Source of the DNA: Streptomyces asoensis
Lineage (GTDB): Bacteria; Actinomycetota; Actinomycetes; Streptomycetales; Streptomycetaceae
Assembly: GCF_013085465.1 (NCBI RefSeq)
Contig: NZ_CP049838.1
Location: 6,200,001-6,264,000 of the forward strand
Length of the DNA: 64,000 bases
Reading direction: 5' to 3'
Numbering within the stretch: position 1 is the stretch's first letter; every line of letters starts with the position of its first letter. A program made the position numbers and the translations under genes. Positions 9,960-18,952 of the stretch are shown here, piece by piece. The notes beneath the pieces were generated by a model. It did not search any database. It was not told where the DNA came from and saw only the letters and a program-made list of their open reading frames with translations.

Positions 9960-10943
9960 GTGGCCAACACACCGACCCTGTCCGTCGTCGTTCCCTGCTA
10001 CAACATCGAGTCGTACCTACCCGAGACCGTGACCAGCCTGGTCAACAATGCACGGGACGACTTCGAGTTCATCTTCGTCGAGGACAGATCCACCAAGGAC
10101 AGGACCTACGAAGCGCTCCTCGCCCTGACGGAGCGGCTCGGGCACAGCCGGGTGATCCGGCACGAGCGGAACGGCGGACTGGCAACCGCGCGCAACACCG
10201 GCATCGACGTCGCGGAAGGCCGTTACCTCACCTTCCTCGACGGCGACGACTGGCTGGCGCCGGGCTATCTGGCCCAACTGGTGGACGTCATCGAGCGGTT
10301 CGACGTCGACTTCGTCCGCACCGACCATGTACAGGTCACCGGTCTCGAGCGGGCCGTTCACCGGGCGCCCGAGGGCCGCCGCCACACCCCGCTCGACCCG
10401 CGCACCTCGATCCTCCCCGTCGACGACACCACGATGGTCGACTATCCGTACGCCTGGGCCGGCGTCTACCACCGCCGCCTCCTCGACCGGGGCATGCTCC
10501 GCTTCCACGACGGGCTGCGTACCGCCGAGGACCGGCCGTGGATCTGGGACCTGCACCGCAGGGCGGAGTCCTACGTCGTCGCCAGCCTGCACGGTGTCTT
10601 CTACCGCCGGGGCATCGCCAGTTCGCTCACCCAGATCGGGGACGTGCGCCAGCTGGACTTCTTCCGCTCCTTCGACCTCGTCCTCGCCGAGCTCGCCGAC
10701 GATCCCGAGGCGGACCGGCTGCGCGGGAAGGCGCTGCGCAACTTCTGCGTCGTCATCGCCCACCAGCTGATCGACCGGCGCCGGTTCGAGCGCAGTGTGG
10801 CCGCGAAGCTGAAGCGGCTGGCCGCCGAGGCGCTGGGCGCGATGAGCGAGGAGGAACTGAGCGAGGCCGTGGTGGGGATGGGTGAGGAACGTGTCCATGT
10901 GCTGCGCCGGGTCCGCGGCGGTATGAAGGGTGTGGCGGCATGA
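9960..10943 (+). CDS. GT2 family glycosyltransferase (copy 1 of a GT2/polysialyltransferase-like pair)
   Basis: A 327-residue GT-A glycosyltransferase. LSVVVPCYNIE opens the nucleotide-sugar fold; FVEDRSTKDRT replaces the usual DDGS segment; FLDGDDWL near residue 98 holds the DXD motif. HERNGGLATARNTGID is also typical. It closely resembles the GT2 encoded at 15119-16114, with shared blocks such as YAWAGVYHRRL, GLRTAEDRPWIW and SSLTQIGDVRQLDF. Its stop overlaps the start of the next gene (ATGA). GTG is the start; only a weak SD is visible. A role adding residues or primer to a sialic-type wall polymer is inferred from context. Confidence 0.88.
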   Translation: MANTPTLSVVVPCYNIESYLPETVTSLVNNARDDFEFIFVEDRSTKDRTYEALLALTERLGHSRVIRHERNGGLATARNTGIDVAEGRYLTFLDGDDWLAPGYLAQLVDVIERFDVDFVRTDHVQVTGLERAVHRAPEGRRHTPLDPRTSILPVDDTTMVDYPYAWAGVYHRRLLDRGMLRFHDGLRTAEDRPWIWDLHRRAESYVVASLHGVFYRRGIASSLTQIGDVRQLDFFRSFDLVLAELADDPEADRLRGKALRNFCVVIAHQLIDRRRFERSVAAKLKRLAAEALGAMSEEELSEAVVGMGEERVHVLRRVRGGMKGVAA

Positions 10944-12289
10944 TCCAGATATTCTGCTCGGCCACCCAGTACGCGGCCGCGACCGTCACCGCCGCGATCC
11001 GCGCCGGCCGGTTCGGCCCGCGCGAGGGCGTCCGCCGCATCCTCGTCGTCAGCAACACCGCCGCCGCGCCGGAGGTCGGCACCCCGTTGGACCGGATGGC
11101 CGGCTTCGAGAAGCTGCGCCCCGAGTTCGACCAGGTGTACTCCTGGAACGAGTTCATCTCCCCGCACCACCCGGCCGGTTGGTCGCCGCGCGTCCAGGAC
11201 ACCCGGCTCTGGGAGAAGGCCGTACGCCTCGCCTGGGACCTGGGCGACGAACCGGTCGAGATCGCCTGCGAGTCCATCCAGGCCAACCCCTCCCGCGCGA
11301 TCGCCGACATCTTCGCGGACAGTCCGATCCACGTGTACGCGGACGGTCTGATGAGCTACGGCCCGACCCGCAACCGCATCCCGCACGGCATGAGCAGCCG
11401 CATCACGCGCGTGCTCCACCTCGACCTGGTGCCCGGGCTGCAACCGATGCTCCTGTCCGAGTACGGCGTCCGGCCCGAGGCCGTGCCGGGCCAGGCGATG
11501 GTCGACGTCCTCGCGCAGATCGGCGAGTCCGGCGCCGGCCTCCTCGCCGAGCGGCTCCCGGCCGACCACCCCGCCACCGCCGTACTCCTCGGCCAGTACC
11601 TCTCCGCGATCGACCTGATCACCCAGGACGAGGAGGAGCGGCTGCATGTGCGCATGCTGCGCGCCGCCGCCCGCGCGGGTCACGAGAACGTGCTGTTCAA
11701 GCCGCACCCGAGCGCGCCCGCCGTCTACAGCGAGTCCCTGGAGGCGGCCGCCGGGGAACTCGGCGTGCGGCTCACCGTGCTGAACGAACCGATCCTCGCC
11801 GAGACGGTCTTCGCCTTCCTGAAGCCGAAGCTCGTCATCGGCTGCTTCTCCACGGCACTGATGACCGCCGCCGCCTTCTACGGCATTCCCGTCGCCCGGG
11901 TCGGCACGGAGCTGCTCCTGGAACGCATCACGCCGTACGAGAACAGCAACCGCGTCCCGCTCACCATCATCGACGTGGCGCTGCCCGACGCGGAGCACGC
12001 GGAGCTCGGCGCCCCTCTCGAACTCGCGGGGGCGGCCGAGGAGCTGACGCCCCTGATCCGGGCCGTGGGGTACTGCATGCAGTCCCGCAAGTACCACGGC
12101 CTGCGCGACGAGGCGGCCGCCTGGCTCACCGCGAATCTCGCCGAATCGTCCCCGTACCAGCGCTACTTCAAGCGCCGCCGCCTCACGAGCCTCCGCCTCC
12201 CCGGCGGCGGCCCGATCCGCGCCGAGGCACTCCGTCGCCACCCGGCGGTACGGCGGGCCGTACGCCGGATCCGCTCGACGGCACGTTAG
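10940..12289 (+). CDS. Polysialyltransferase-family protein (alpha-2,8-polysialyltransferase-like), copy 1
   Basis: A 449-residue protein of the bacterial sialyl/polysialyltransferase superfamily. The hallmarks are ADG at 134-136 (the D/E-D-G motif, catalytic base), KPHP at 254-257 (the HP motif, CMP binding) and CFSTA near 302-306 (the Ser/Thr motif). It would move a nonulosonic acid from its CMP form onto a growing chain. It is translationally coupled to the preceding GT2 and is a paralogue of the protein encoded at 13767-15119. The NeuA and NeuB homologues downstream in the locus could supply the donor. The C-terminal RYFKRRRLTSLRLP segment is basic and may contact the membrane. Confidence 0.85.
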   Translation: MIQIFCSATQYAAATVTAAIRAGRFGPREGVRRILVVSNTAAAPEVGTPLDRMAGFEKLRPEFDQVYSWNEFISPHHPAGWSPRVQDTRLWEKAVRLAWDLGDEPVEIACESIQANPSRAIADIFADSPIHVYADGLMSYGPTRNRIPHGMSSRITRVLHLDLVPGLQPMLLSEYGVRPEAVPGQAMVDVLAQIGESGAGLLAERLPADHPATAVLLGQYLSAIDLITQDEEERLHVRMLRAAARAGHENVLFKPHPSAPAVYSESLEAAAGELGVRLTVLNEPILAETVFAFLKPKLVIGCFSTALMTAAAFYGIPVARVGTELLLERITPYENSNRVPLTIIDVALPDAEHAELGAPLELAGAAEELTPLIRAVGYCMQSRKYHGLRDEAAAWLTANLAESSPYQRYFKRRRLTSLRLPGGGPIRAEALRRHPAVRRAVRRIRSTAR

Positions 12290-12293
12290 CGGC

Positions 12294-12337
12294 TGAGCGG
12301 GTGAGCGGGGACGCGCAGCGCCCCGCTCACCCGCTCA
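12294..12337. terminator. Strong hairpin terminator
   Basis: A 17-bp perfect stem (12294-12310 with 12321-12337) with a 10-nt loop lies 4 nt after the polysialyltransferase-like stop, without a T run. It separates convergent genes. Confidence 0.85.
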
Positions 12338-12379
12338 GGGGCGCGGGGAACTGCGCGACCGGCCCCCACCGGCCCGCGG
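12338..12379. repeat. Dispersed Streptomyces intergenic element (GGGGCGCGGGGAACTGCGCG type)
   Basis: The sequence begins GGGGCGCGGGGAACTGCGCG and continues to the CCCCCACCGGCCC segment. I know this motif as a very common intergenic sequence in Streptomyces genomes. Related elements occur at 59219 and 63440. Confidence 0.7.
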
Positions 12380-12380
12380 A

Positions 12381-13538
12381 TTACTCCGGCGCCCTCCGCG
12401 GAGCGGCGAGCGCCCGCTTCAGCCGTGGCCCGATCGGCTTCTCCACGAACCGGTGCAGGAGCCAGGCGATACAGAGCATGGACACTATGGTCGTGCCGAA
12501 CGTCAGCCACGCGTTCAGGCCGAACTCGCGGTACAGCACCCGGATGAAGAACCACCCCAGGTGCTCGTGGATCAGATAGAAGGGGTACGTCAGCGCCCCG
12601 GCCACCGTCAGCCAGCGCCAGTTCGCCCGGCTCGTCCAGCCCAGGGCCACCGCGGCGACGGCGACGAAGGCGACGAGGACGATCAGCTGGATGACGTACG
12701 GGCTGCGGTGGAACTGGCCCTGCGGGCCGGGGTGCCACAGGGCCGTGACCGAGTAGCGCTGGCCGAGCAGGAAGCTGAAGCCGACGATGCCCCACAACAG
12801 CAGGTCGTTGCCGAAGCGGTGGATCAGGTAGAAGGCCAGACCGCCGATGAAGTACGGGGCGTGGTCACGCATCACCAGCTCGTCGGTCAGCGGGTTGTCG
12901 GCGACCCGGGCGAAGACGCCGGCCAGCGTCCACAGGCAGCAGAACATCACCACCCTGCGGTAGGTGACGCCCCGCCAGACCACGAACAGCGCGAACAGGG
13001 CGTAGAAGCGCACCTCCACCCAGAGCGTCCAGTCCACCCCCAGCACCCGGGGCACGCCCATCGGCTGCTGGAGCATGGTGAGGTTGGTGAGGATCTCGTC
13101 CGAGCGCAGCGGCCCGGCCACCACCGGCAGGATCAGGCCCGCGGCGGTGACCAGGACGATCGCCGCCCAGTAGGCCGGGTACAGCCGGGCGACCCGGGAG
13201 CGGAAGAAGTCCCCCATGCTCCGGCCCCAGCTGCTCATGCAGATCACGAACCCGCTGATCAGGAAGAAGAACTGCACGCCAAGGCTGCCGTAGGTGGCGA
13301 ACTGCGACAGTGTCGGGAACTTCTGGCCGGGGGACTGGTGCCAGGACTGCGCGACCTCGCCGTTCTTGCCGGCGTAGTGGTAGAAGCAGACCATCAGGGC
13401 CGCCAGCAGGCGCAGCCCGTCCAGGGCGCGCAGCCGGCTCTCCGCCCGGGGCCGGACCGGAGCCCGGTCGGGGATGAGAAGGTTCAGCCGGAGTGCCGGT
13501 GTCGGGGCCGGGGCCGCCGCCTGGTCAGCCGCGCTCAT
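12381..13538 (-). CDS. Acyltransferase family 3 membrane protein (OafA/YrhL-like)
   Basis: A 385-residue integral membrane acyltransferase with about ten hydrophobic segments. RLRALDGLRLLAALMVCFYHY at the N-terminus carries the conserved Arg and the catalytic-type His of this family. GSLGVQFFFLISGFVI and FFRSRVARLYPAYW are the other family blocks. Such enzymes O-acylate surface polysaccharides. ATG 13538 is preferred to ATG 13592 because GGAAGG lies 7 nt upstream. Position inside the glycan locus, downstream of the second polysialyltransferase-like gene on the same strand, suggests it decorates the polymer made here (inference). Confidence 0.9.
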   Translation of the reverse strand: MSAADQAAAPAPTPALRLNLLIPDRAPVRPRAESRLRALDGLRLLAALMVCFYHYAGKNGEVAQSWHQSPGQKFPTLSQFATYGSLGVQFFFLISGFVICMSSWGRSMGDFFRSRVARLYPAYWAAIVLVTAAGLILPVVAGPLRSDEILTNLTMLQQPMGVPRVLGVDWTLWVEVRFYALFALFVVWRGVTYRRVVMFCCLWTLAGVFARVADNPLTDELVMRDHAPYFIGGLAFYLIHRFGNDLLLWGIVGFSFLLGQRYSVTALWHPGPQGQFHRSPYVIQLIVLVAFVAVAAVALGWTSRANWRWLTVAGALTYPFYLIHEHLGWFFIRVLYREFGLNAWLTFGTTIVSMLCIAWLLHRFVEKPIGPRLKRALAAPRRAPE

Positions 13539-13766
13539 CCTGGGACCTTCCGTGGGAGTCGTGAGAGGTGTTCGGTCGTGTCCGACGGCCATGGCCGTTG
13601 TCTCGACGACGGAACGCTATGCATCTCCGACAAGTCGGGGATGAGTGACGGCTGACTCACCGGCGGCGCAAGAATGACGATCGGATGAACAGCTGTCCCG
13701 GTATGTCGTGTTTCCGGTCGTCGAGTGACCGCCACACCGGAGACCGGCTGCCGCTACCGCTTGCCG

Positions 13767-15119
13767 CTACCGCTTGCCGGTCACCCGCTTCAGAGCGCGG
13801 GCCCGGCGCGCCAGGCGGCGGACGGTCGCGTTGCGCGGGATGAAGGCGAGCTGGCCCGGGACGGCACCGGGGAGGGCCAGCGCCGCCAGGCGCCGGCGCT
13901 TGAAGTAGCGCCAGGTGTGCGGGTCGAGGTGCGTGGAGAGGTAGCGCTCCGCCTCACCCAGCAGCCCCGGGTAGATCTTGGGCTGCATCGCGAAGCCGAC
14001 GGCCCTGAGCAGCGCGGCCAGTTCGTCCACCCGCTCCGCCGACGGCATGGCCCACGCCTCCACCGCCGGCCCGTCCGCCAGGTCCGGCAGCAGCACGTCG
14101 ACGATGGTGAGCGGCACCCGGTTGCTGTTCTGGTACGGCGCGAGCCTGGCCAGCACGGTGCCGGTGCCGACCCGGGCGACCGGGAGGCCGTACAGACCGG
14201 CGGCGGTGAGCAGCGCGGTGGAGAAACAGCCGACGACGAGGGCGGGGCGCAGCCGCTGGTAGGCCACCTCCGCGAGGACGGGCCGGTCGAGAAGCGTGAG
14301 TTCGGCGCCCAGCTTCCTCGCCTCGTCCTCCAGCAGCCGGGACCAGCGGGCGGGTGCCACGGGGTGCGGCTTGAAGACGAGCTTGCGGTGCCCGAGAGCC
14401 ACGGCGCCGCGCACCATGCCCAGATGCAGCTCCTCCTCCTCGGCGTCGTCGAGGATGCCGAGCGCCGAGAGGTACTGCCCGAGTAGCAGGGCCGGTTGCT
14501 CCTCGGGATCGGGCAACTCGGCCTCTTCCTCGGCGAGTTCGCCCAGCACCTTCAGGAACGCCTCGGACGGCACCAGTACCGGCGGCACGCCGAACTCGGT
14601 GAGCAGCAGGGGGGTGAGGCCCGGCACCAGATCGAGGTGCAGCAGCCGGTCGACCCGGGTGCCGACCAGCGGGTCGATCTTGTCGCGCGTGGGGCCGTAG
14701 CTCATCAGACCGTCGGCGTAGGCGTCGACGGGCGCGCCGGTGAACAACTGGCACAGCGCCAGTGCCGGATTCACCTGGATGGATTCCACGGCCAGGTGGA
14801 CCTCGTCGTCACCGAGGTCCCACAGCAGCCGTACGTACCGCTCCCACATCGGGATGTCGTCCCCGCGCGGGCCCCAGCCGCCGGGGTGGAAGGGGGCGAT
14901 GGTCTCGTTCCAGGACAGCACCTCGTCGAAGCGCTCACGGATCCGGGCGAAGCCCGGCATGGCGTCGACGGACGGCGTGATCTCCGGATTGACCGCGTTG
15001 TTGGTGACGAGCAGCAGCCGGCGGTCGGTCGGTTCGAAGAGCCCGGCGTCGAGGGCCGCGGCCAGCGTCGCGGCGCCGTACAGGGTCGAGACGCAGAAGA
15101 TCCGGGTCGTGCGAGGCAT
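13767..15119 (-). CDS. Polysialyltransferase-family protein, copy 2
   Basis: A 450-residue paralogue of the protein encoded at 10940-12289. ADG occurs at 135-137, KPHP in VFKPHPVAPARW and CFSTA in VVGCFSTALLTAAG. Shared blocks include VYADGLMSYGPTR/AYADGLMSYGPTR, LHLDLVPGL, PY(E/Q)NSNRVPLTI and RYFKRRRL. It differs by an acidic insert (LAEEEAELPDPEEQ). Its ATG shares one base with the stop of the upstream GT2 gene, so the two are coupled just as in copy 1. The duplicated pair may add two different residues or make two linkages. A short repeat (two CCGCTACCGCTTG copies) overlaps the stop codon. Confidence 0.85.
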   Translation of the reverse strand: MPRTTRIFCVSTLYGAATLAAALDAGLFEPTDRRLLLVTNNAVNPEITPSVDAMPGFARIRERFDEVLSWNETIAPFHPGGWGPRGDDIPMWERYVRLLWDLGDDEVHLAVESIQVNPALALCQLFTGAPVDAYADGLMSYGPTRDKIDPLVGTRVDRLLHLDLVPGLTPLLLTEFGVPPVLVPSEAFLKVLGELAEEEAELPDPEEQPALLLGQYLSALGILDDAEEEELHLGMVRGAVALGHRKLVFKPHPVAPARWSRLLEDEARKLGAELTLLDRPVLAEVAYQRLRPALVVGCFSTALLTAAGLYGLPVARVGTGTVLARLAPYQNSNRVPLTIVDVLLPDLADGPAVEAWAMPSAERVDELAALLRAVGFAMQPKIYPGLLGEAERYLSTHLDPHTWRYFKRRRLAALALPGAVPGQLAFIPRNATVRRLARRARALKRVTGKR

Positions 15120-16114
15120 CAGACGGCCACCGTCCGTGCCGCCACCGTCCGTGCCGCCACCGGCCTGCGCCTTACCCGCCGCAGCGCGCTCGCCCGCTGT
15201 ACGTCCATTGAGTCCATGACCTCCGCGAGCACGTCCTGCGGCATTCGCCTCAGGGCGGCGGCGCACAGGGAGCGCAGTTTCCGTGCCACGGCGGGTTCGA
15301 ACCTCTCGATCGAGCCGAGGTGATGCGTCATGATCGCGCAATAGGTGCGCACCGCCTTGGGCAGCAGCTTCTCGCCCTCGGCGTCCCGCGCCGTCTCCTC
15401 GATCACCTGGTCGAAGGCGCGGATGAAGTCCAGTTGCCGTACGTCGCCGATCTGGGTGAGGGAAGAGGCCACCCCGCGCCGGTAGTAGACGCCCAGCAGC
15501 CCCACCACGGCGAAGGTGTCCGCCTCGCGGTGGAGCTTCCAGATCCAGGGCCGGTCCTCGGCCGTCCGCAGTCCGTCGGTGAAGTGCAGCAGTCCTCGGT
15601 CGACGAGCCGGCGGTGGTAGACGCCGGCCCAGGCGTAGGCGTAGTCCACCGAAGTGGACCGGTCGGCGGGCAGGATCGCCTCCCGCGGGTTCATCACCGT
15701 CCCGCGCCGGCCGTGCGGCACGCGGTGAATGCTCCGGGCCCTCGCGGTGCACTGCACATGGTCGGTGCGGACGAAGTCGCAACCCAACTGCTCGATGGCG
15801 GCGAGGAGCCGGGGGAAGTATCCGGGCGCCAGCCAGTCGTCGCCGTCCAGGAAAGTCAGATAATCGCCCCGCGCCTTGTCGATGCCGGTATTTCTCGCGG
15901 TTGCCAGCCCTCCGTTCTTTTCGTGTCTGACCAACACCGCGCCCGGCAGTTCTCGCTCCGCACGCGTGAGGATGTCCGAGGTCGCATCGGTCGAGCAGTC
16001 GTCGACCAGAATGAACTCGAAGTCCTCGCGTGCGTTCGAACGCAGGCTCGTAAGGGTGTCGGGCGCGTATTGCTGAACGTTGTAGAACGGCACGATCACG
16101 GAAAGCTTGGGCAC
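15119..16114 (-). CDS. GT2 family glycosyltransferase, copy 2
   Basis: A 331-residue GT-A enzyme closely related to the protein at 9960-10943. It has LSVIVPFYNVQ, FILVDDCSTDAT, HEKNGGLATARNTGID and FLDGDDWL, with the DXD motif in the last. The C-terminus ends in a degenerate VAART repeat from a 15-bp DNA duplication at 15124-15163, absent from copy 1. The start GTG 16114 has no clear SD, but TAGGGT (16122-16127) lies 7 nt upstream, pointing to a leaderless transcript. It is the first gene of a GT2, polysialyltransferase-like, acyltransferase series on the minus strand. Confidence 0.87.
   Translation of the reverse strand: MPKLSVIVPFYNVQQYAPDTLTSLRSNAREDFEFILVDDCSTDATSDILTRAERELPGAVLVRHEKNGGLATARNTGIDKARGDYLTFLDGDDWLAPGYFPRLLAAIEQLGCDFVRTDHVQCTARARSIHRVPHGRRGTVMNPREAILPADRSTSVDYAYAWAGVYHRRLVDRGLLHFTDGLRTAEDRPWIWKLHREADTFAVVGLLGVYYRRGVASSLTQIGDVRQLDFIRAFDQVIEETARDAEGEKLLPKAVRTYCAIMTHHLGSIERFEPAVARKLRSLCAAALRRMPQDVLAEVMDSMDVQRASALRRVRRRPVAARTVAARTVAV
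15124..15163. repeat. 15-bp in-gene tandem repeat
   Basis: About 2.5 copies of GCCACCGTCCGTGCC lie at the 3' end of the GT2 gene and encode the VAART repeat. Confidence 0.75.
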
Positions 16115-16121
16115 CTGCGAA

Positions 16122-16127
16122 ACCCTA
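16122..16127 (-). promoter_or_regulatory. -10-like box before GT2 copy 2
   Basis: TAGGGT on the minus strand ends 7 nt before GTG 16114; no SD is present. Confidence 0.4.
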
Positions 16128-16253
16128 GAAGGGCCCCCGGCGGCAAAACTTGCCGGTGTGGATACGGGGGGTGAACTCGATGTGTCGGAATGGTGCACCC
16201 CCCGCGCTTTCGCGCAATTGGCGGGCCGGTTCGGCGTTCGGTGGTCCGCTGTT

Positions 16254-16266
16254 AACTTTTTGTTGA
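16254..16266 (+). promoter_or_regulatory. AACTTTTTGTTGA motif before the DUF6716-like gene
   Basis: AACTTTTTGTTGA stands 46 nt before GTG 16313. A near-identical AACTTTTGTTGA (21290-21301) stands 40 nt before GTG 21342. In such GC-rich DNA a shared AT-rich motif at similar distance suggests a common activator or promoter element. Confidence 0.45.
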
Positions 16267-16299
16267 GGGGTGATTGGGCAAATCCTGGGTTTTGCTTTC

Positions 16300-16305
16300 T
16301 AGCGT
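16300..16305 (+). promoter_or_regulatory. -10-like box before the DUF6716-like gene
   Basis: TAGCGT ends 7 nt before GTG 16313; no SD is present. Confidence 0.4.
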
Positions 16306-16312
16306 CTTGGCT

Positions 16313-17671
16313 GTGCCAGCAAGTACTGCCAACCCCCCACGGATTGCCGTCCTCGCGGACTCCGACACCCGATGGAAATGGGGTGCGCTGACCGCGACGC
16401 GGATCGCGCCCTCCATGGAAGCCGGATCCGGGAGCGGGGCGCAAGTCGCCCCCGTCCTGGACGGATTCCTGCTGCGCGGCCGGGCCACCCCCACCCCCCG
16501 CCAGCTGGCCGAGGTCGGCGTGCACGCCGACTCGCTGAGCGAGGTCACCGCGCTCGAGTTCCTGCGCGCCATGAAGAGGACGTCGTACGACATCCTCGTC
16601 CTCGCCCTGGTCGGCGGCGGCGTCCAGGCGATCCTGCACGGACTGAAGCGGATCTGGGAGGGGCGGACCGAACGTCCCGTCGTCGTCACCGGCTATGTCG
16701 GCGTCGTCTACGAGAAGCTCGCCGACGGCCTGCTGCTGCGGCACGGCGCCGACCTCGTCCTCGCCAACTCCCGCCAGGACGCGGAGCGTTTCCGCGCCGT
16801 GTACGAGGGGGTGGGCGCCGACGCCTCGTCGGTGACCGAAGTGGCCCTGCCGTTCCTGGGCGGTGCCCCGTACACGGGTGAACACGACCCGTACACCGTC
16901 GTCTTCGCCGCGCAGCCCTCCGTGCCGGAGAACCGCAGGGACCGTACGTACCTGCTCGACCGGCTGGTGCGGCACGCGCGACTGCACCCGGAGCGGGAGG
17001 TGCTGCTGAAGCTCCGCTCCAAGCCGGGCGAGCACACCACCCACATCGAGGAGCTGCCCTACCAGAAGCTGGTGCAGAAGCTCGATCCGCCGCCCAACTT
17101 CCGTCTGGTGTACGGGAACATGGGCGAAGTCCTCGACCGCACCGACCTCATGGTCACGGTCAGTTCGACGGCCGCCCTGGAGTCCCTGCACCGTCGGGTG
17201 CCCACGGTCGTCCTCACCGACCTCGGGGTGCGCGAGGCGCTCGGCAACCACCACTTCGTCGGCTCCGGCTGCCTCGCCTCCTGGGACCAGCTCGACGCCG
17301 GGCACCGGCCCGCCCCCGACGAGGCGTGGGTGGCCCGCCAGGGCGTCGCCGTCGCGGGTCCCCCCTCCGGGGGCGGCTCGTACGCGACGGCCTTCGACGC
17401 GGCGCGTGAGCGGATCGGTAAAGCGCTCAACGGCCCCGGCGGCCTTCCGCCCCTCACCCCCTACTACACACCCGCCACCGCGCCCGGCTATCTGCCCGGC
17501 ATCCTCGCCCGCCACCACCTCGGCCCCGACGGCAGCCCGCTGCCCGGCGCGCCCGCCGCCGACCGGGACCCGGGCCCGGTCCGGCAGATCGTGCGCCGGG
17601 CGGCGCGCGGCGCCTACCGGCACGGCGTGCAGCGGGTGGCCCCGGTCATCCGGCGGATGGGGGAGCTGTGA
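16313..17671 (+). CDS. DUF6716-type putative glycosyltransferase
   Basis: A 452-residue protein resembling the family named 'DUF6716 putative glycosyltransferase' in Streptomyces. It begins with a strand, PRIAVLADSDTRWKWG, then VVVTGYVGVVYEKLADGLLLRHGADLVLANS. LKLRSKPGEH and VTVSSTAALESLHRRVPTVVLTD have a GT-B/sialyltransferase look: a Lys-rich C-terminal nucleotide pocket followed by a Ser-Ser-Thr motif. GTG 16313 is the start, apparently leaderless. It lies 20 nt upstream of the NeuA-HAD gene and probably shares its transcript. A link to nonulosonic-acid polymer assembly is by position. Confidence 0.7.
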   Translation: MPASTANPPRIAVLADSDTRWKWGALTATRIAPSMEAGSGSGAQVAPVLDGFLLRGRATPTPRQLAEVGVHADSLSEVTALEFLRAMKRTSYDILVLALVGGGVQAILHGLKRIWEGRTERPVVVTGYVGVVYEKLADGLLLRHGADLVLANSRQDAERFRAVYEGVGADASSVTEVALPFLGGAPYTGEHDPYTVVFAAQPSVPENRRDRTYLLDRLVRHARLHPEREVLLKLRSKPGEHTTHIEELPYQKLVQKLDPPPNFRLVYGNMGEVLDRTDLMVTVSSTAALESLHRRVPTVVLTDLGVREALGNHHFVGSGCLASWDQLDAGHRPAPDEAWVARQGVAVAGPPSGGGSYATAFDAARERIGKALNGPGGLPPLTPYYTPATAPGYLPGILARHHLGPDGSPLPGAPAADRDPGPVRQIVRRAARGAYRHGVQRVAPVIRRMGEL

Positions 17672-17691
17672 CCCGTCAAGGAGAGAAACCC

Positions 17692-18939
17692 ATGTCCGAC
17701 TCACCAGCCGGGGTGCGCCGTGTGCTCGCGGTGATCCCCGCGCGCGGCGGCTCCAAGGGCGTGCCCGCGAAGAACCTCGCACCGGTGGGCGGCGTACCGC
17801 TCGTCACCCGCGCGGTCCGCGAGTGCCGGGCGACCCGCCTCGTGACGGACGTCGTCGTCTCCACCGACGACCACGCCATCGCGGCGGCGGCGCGCGAGGC
17901 GGGCGCGGAGGTCGTGCTCCGGCCGGCCGCCATCGCCGGCGACACCGCGACCTCCGAGGCGGCCGTCCTGCACGCCCTGGACGCCCACGAGGCACTGCAT
18001 GGCTCCCCGGTCGACGCCGTCCTGCTCGTGCAGTGCACCAGCCCCTTCCTCGTCCGCGACGACATCGACGGGGTCGCCGCGGCCGTCGTCGAGCAGGGCG
18101 CCGACACCGCGGTGACGGTCGCCCCGTTCCACGGCTTCGTCTGGCGCGACGCGGACGCCGGAGAGGGCGCGGACGCCGACGGGGGCCCCGGCCCGGCCGG
18201 CGGCTTCGGCGTCAACCACGACAAGGCCTTCCGCCCCCGCCGCCAGGACCGCCCCCAGGACCTCCTGGAGACCGGCGCCGCCTACGCCATGGAGACCGAC
18301 GGCTTCCGCGCGCACGGCCACCGCTTCTTCGGCCGCACGGAACTCGTCCGTACCGACCCCGCCCGGGTCCTGGAGATCGACGACCCGCACGACCTGGCCA
18401 GGGCAAGGTCGCTGGCGCCCCTCTTCGACACGGATCGCCCCGGCTCCCTCCCGACGGCCGCCGACATCGACGCGGTCGTCCTCGACTTCGACGGCACCCA
18501 GACCGACGACCGGGTGCTGATCGACTCCGACGGACGGGAGCTCGTCTCCGTGCACCGCGGCGACGGCCTCGGCATCGCCGCCCTGCGCAGGTCGGGCCTG
18601 CGGATGCTGATCCTCTCGACCGAACAGAACCCGGTCGTCGCCGCCCGGGCCCGGAAGCTGAGGCTCCCGGTCCTGCACGGCATCGACCGCAAGGACCTCG
18701 CGCTCAAGCAGTGGTGCGAGGAACAGGGCATCGCGCCGGAGCGCGTGCTCTACGTCGGCAACGACGTCAACGACCTCCCCTGCTTCGCCCTCGTGGGCTG
18801 GCCGGTGGCGGTCGCGAGCGCCCACGACGTCGTACGCGGCGCCGCACGCGCGGTCACCACCCTCCCCGGCGGCGACGGCGCGATCCGGGAGATCGCCGGC
18901 TGGATCCTCGGACCCTCTCTCGACACCCTCACCACGTAA
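17692..18939 (+). CDS. neuA: Bifunctional acylneuraminate/Kdn cytidylyltransferase-HAD phosphatase fusion (NeuA-like)
   Basis: A 415-residue two-domain protein. Residues 10-240 form a CMP-sialate synthetase: VIPARGGSKGVPAKN (14-28) is the nucleotide-binding motif, with QCTSPF at 114-119. Residues 258-415 form a KdsC-like HAD phosphatase: nucleophile pair D265/D267 in DFDGT, LST at 308-310, Lys in the DRKDLALKQ segment and GNDVND at 357-361. It would dephosphorylate a nonulosonate 9-phosphate and activate the sugar with CTP. AAGGAG 8 nt upstream fixes ATG 17692. neuB follows after 13 bp. A Gly/Asp-rich insert (about 153-172) interrupts the transferase domain. Confidence 0.88.
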   Translation: MSDSPAGVRRVLAVIPARGGSKGVPAKNLAPVGGVPLVTRAVRECRATRLVTDVVVSTDDHAIAAAAREAGAEVVLRPAAIAGDTATSEAAVLHALDAHEALHGSPVDAVLLVQCTSPFLVRDDIDGVAAAVVEQGADTAVTVAPFHGFVWRDADAGEGADADGGPGPAGGFGVNHDKAFRPRRQDRPQDLLETGAAYAMETDGFRAHGHRFFGRTELVRTDPARVLEIDDPHDLARARSLAPLFDTDRPGSLPTAADIDAVVLDFDGTQTDDRVLIDSDGRELVSVHRGDGLGIAALRRSGLRMLILSTEQNPVVAARARKLRLPVLHGIDRKDLALKQWCEEQGIAPERVLYVGNDVNDLPCFALVGWPVAVASAHDVVRGAARAVTTLPGGDGAIREIAGWILGPSLDTLTT

Positions 18940-18952
18940 GGACATCTCCCCC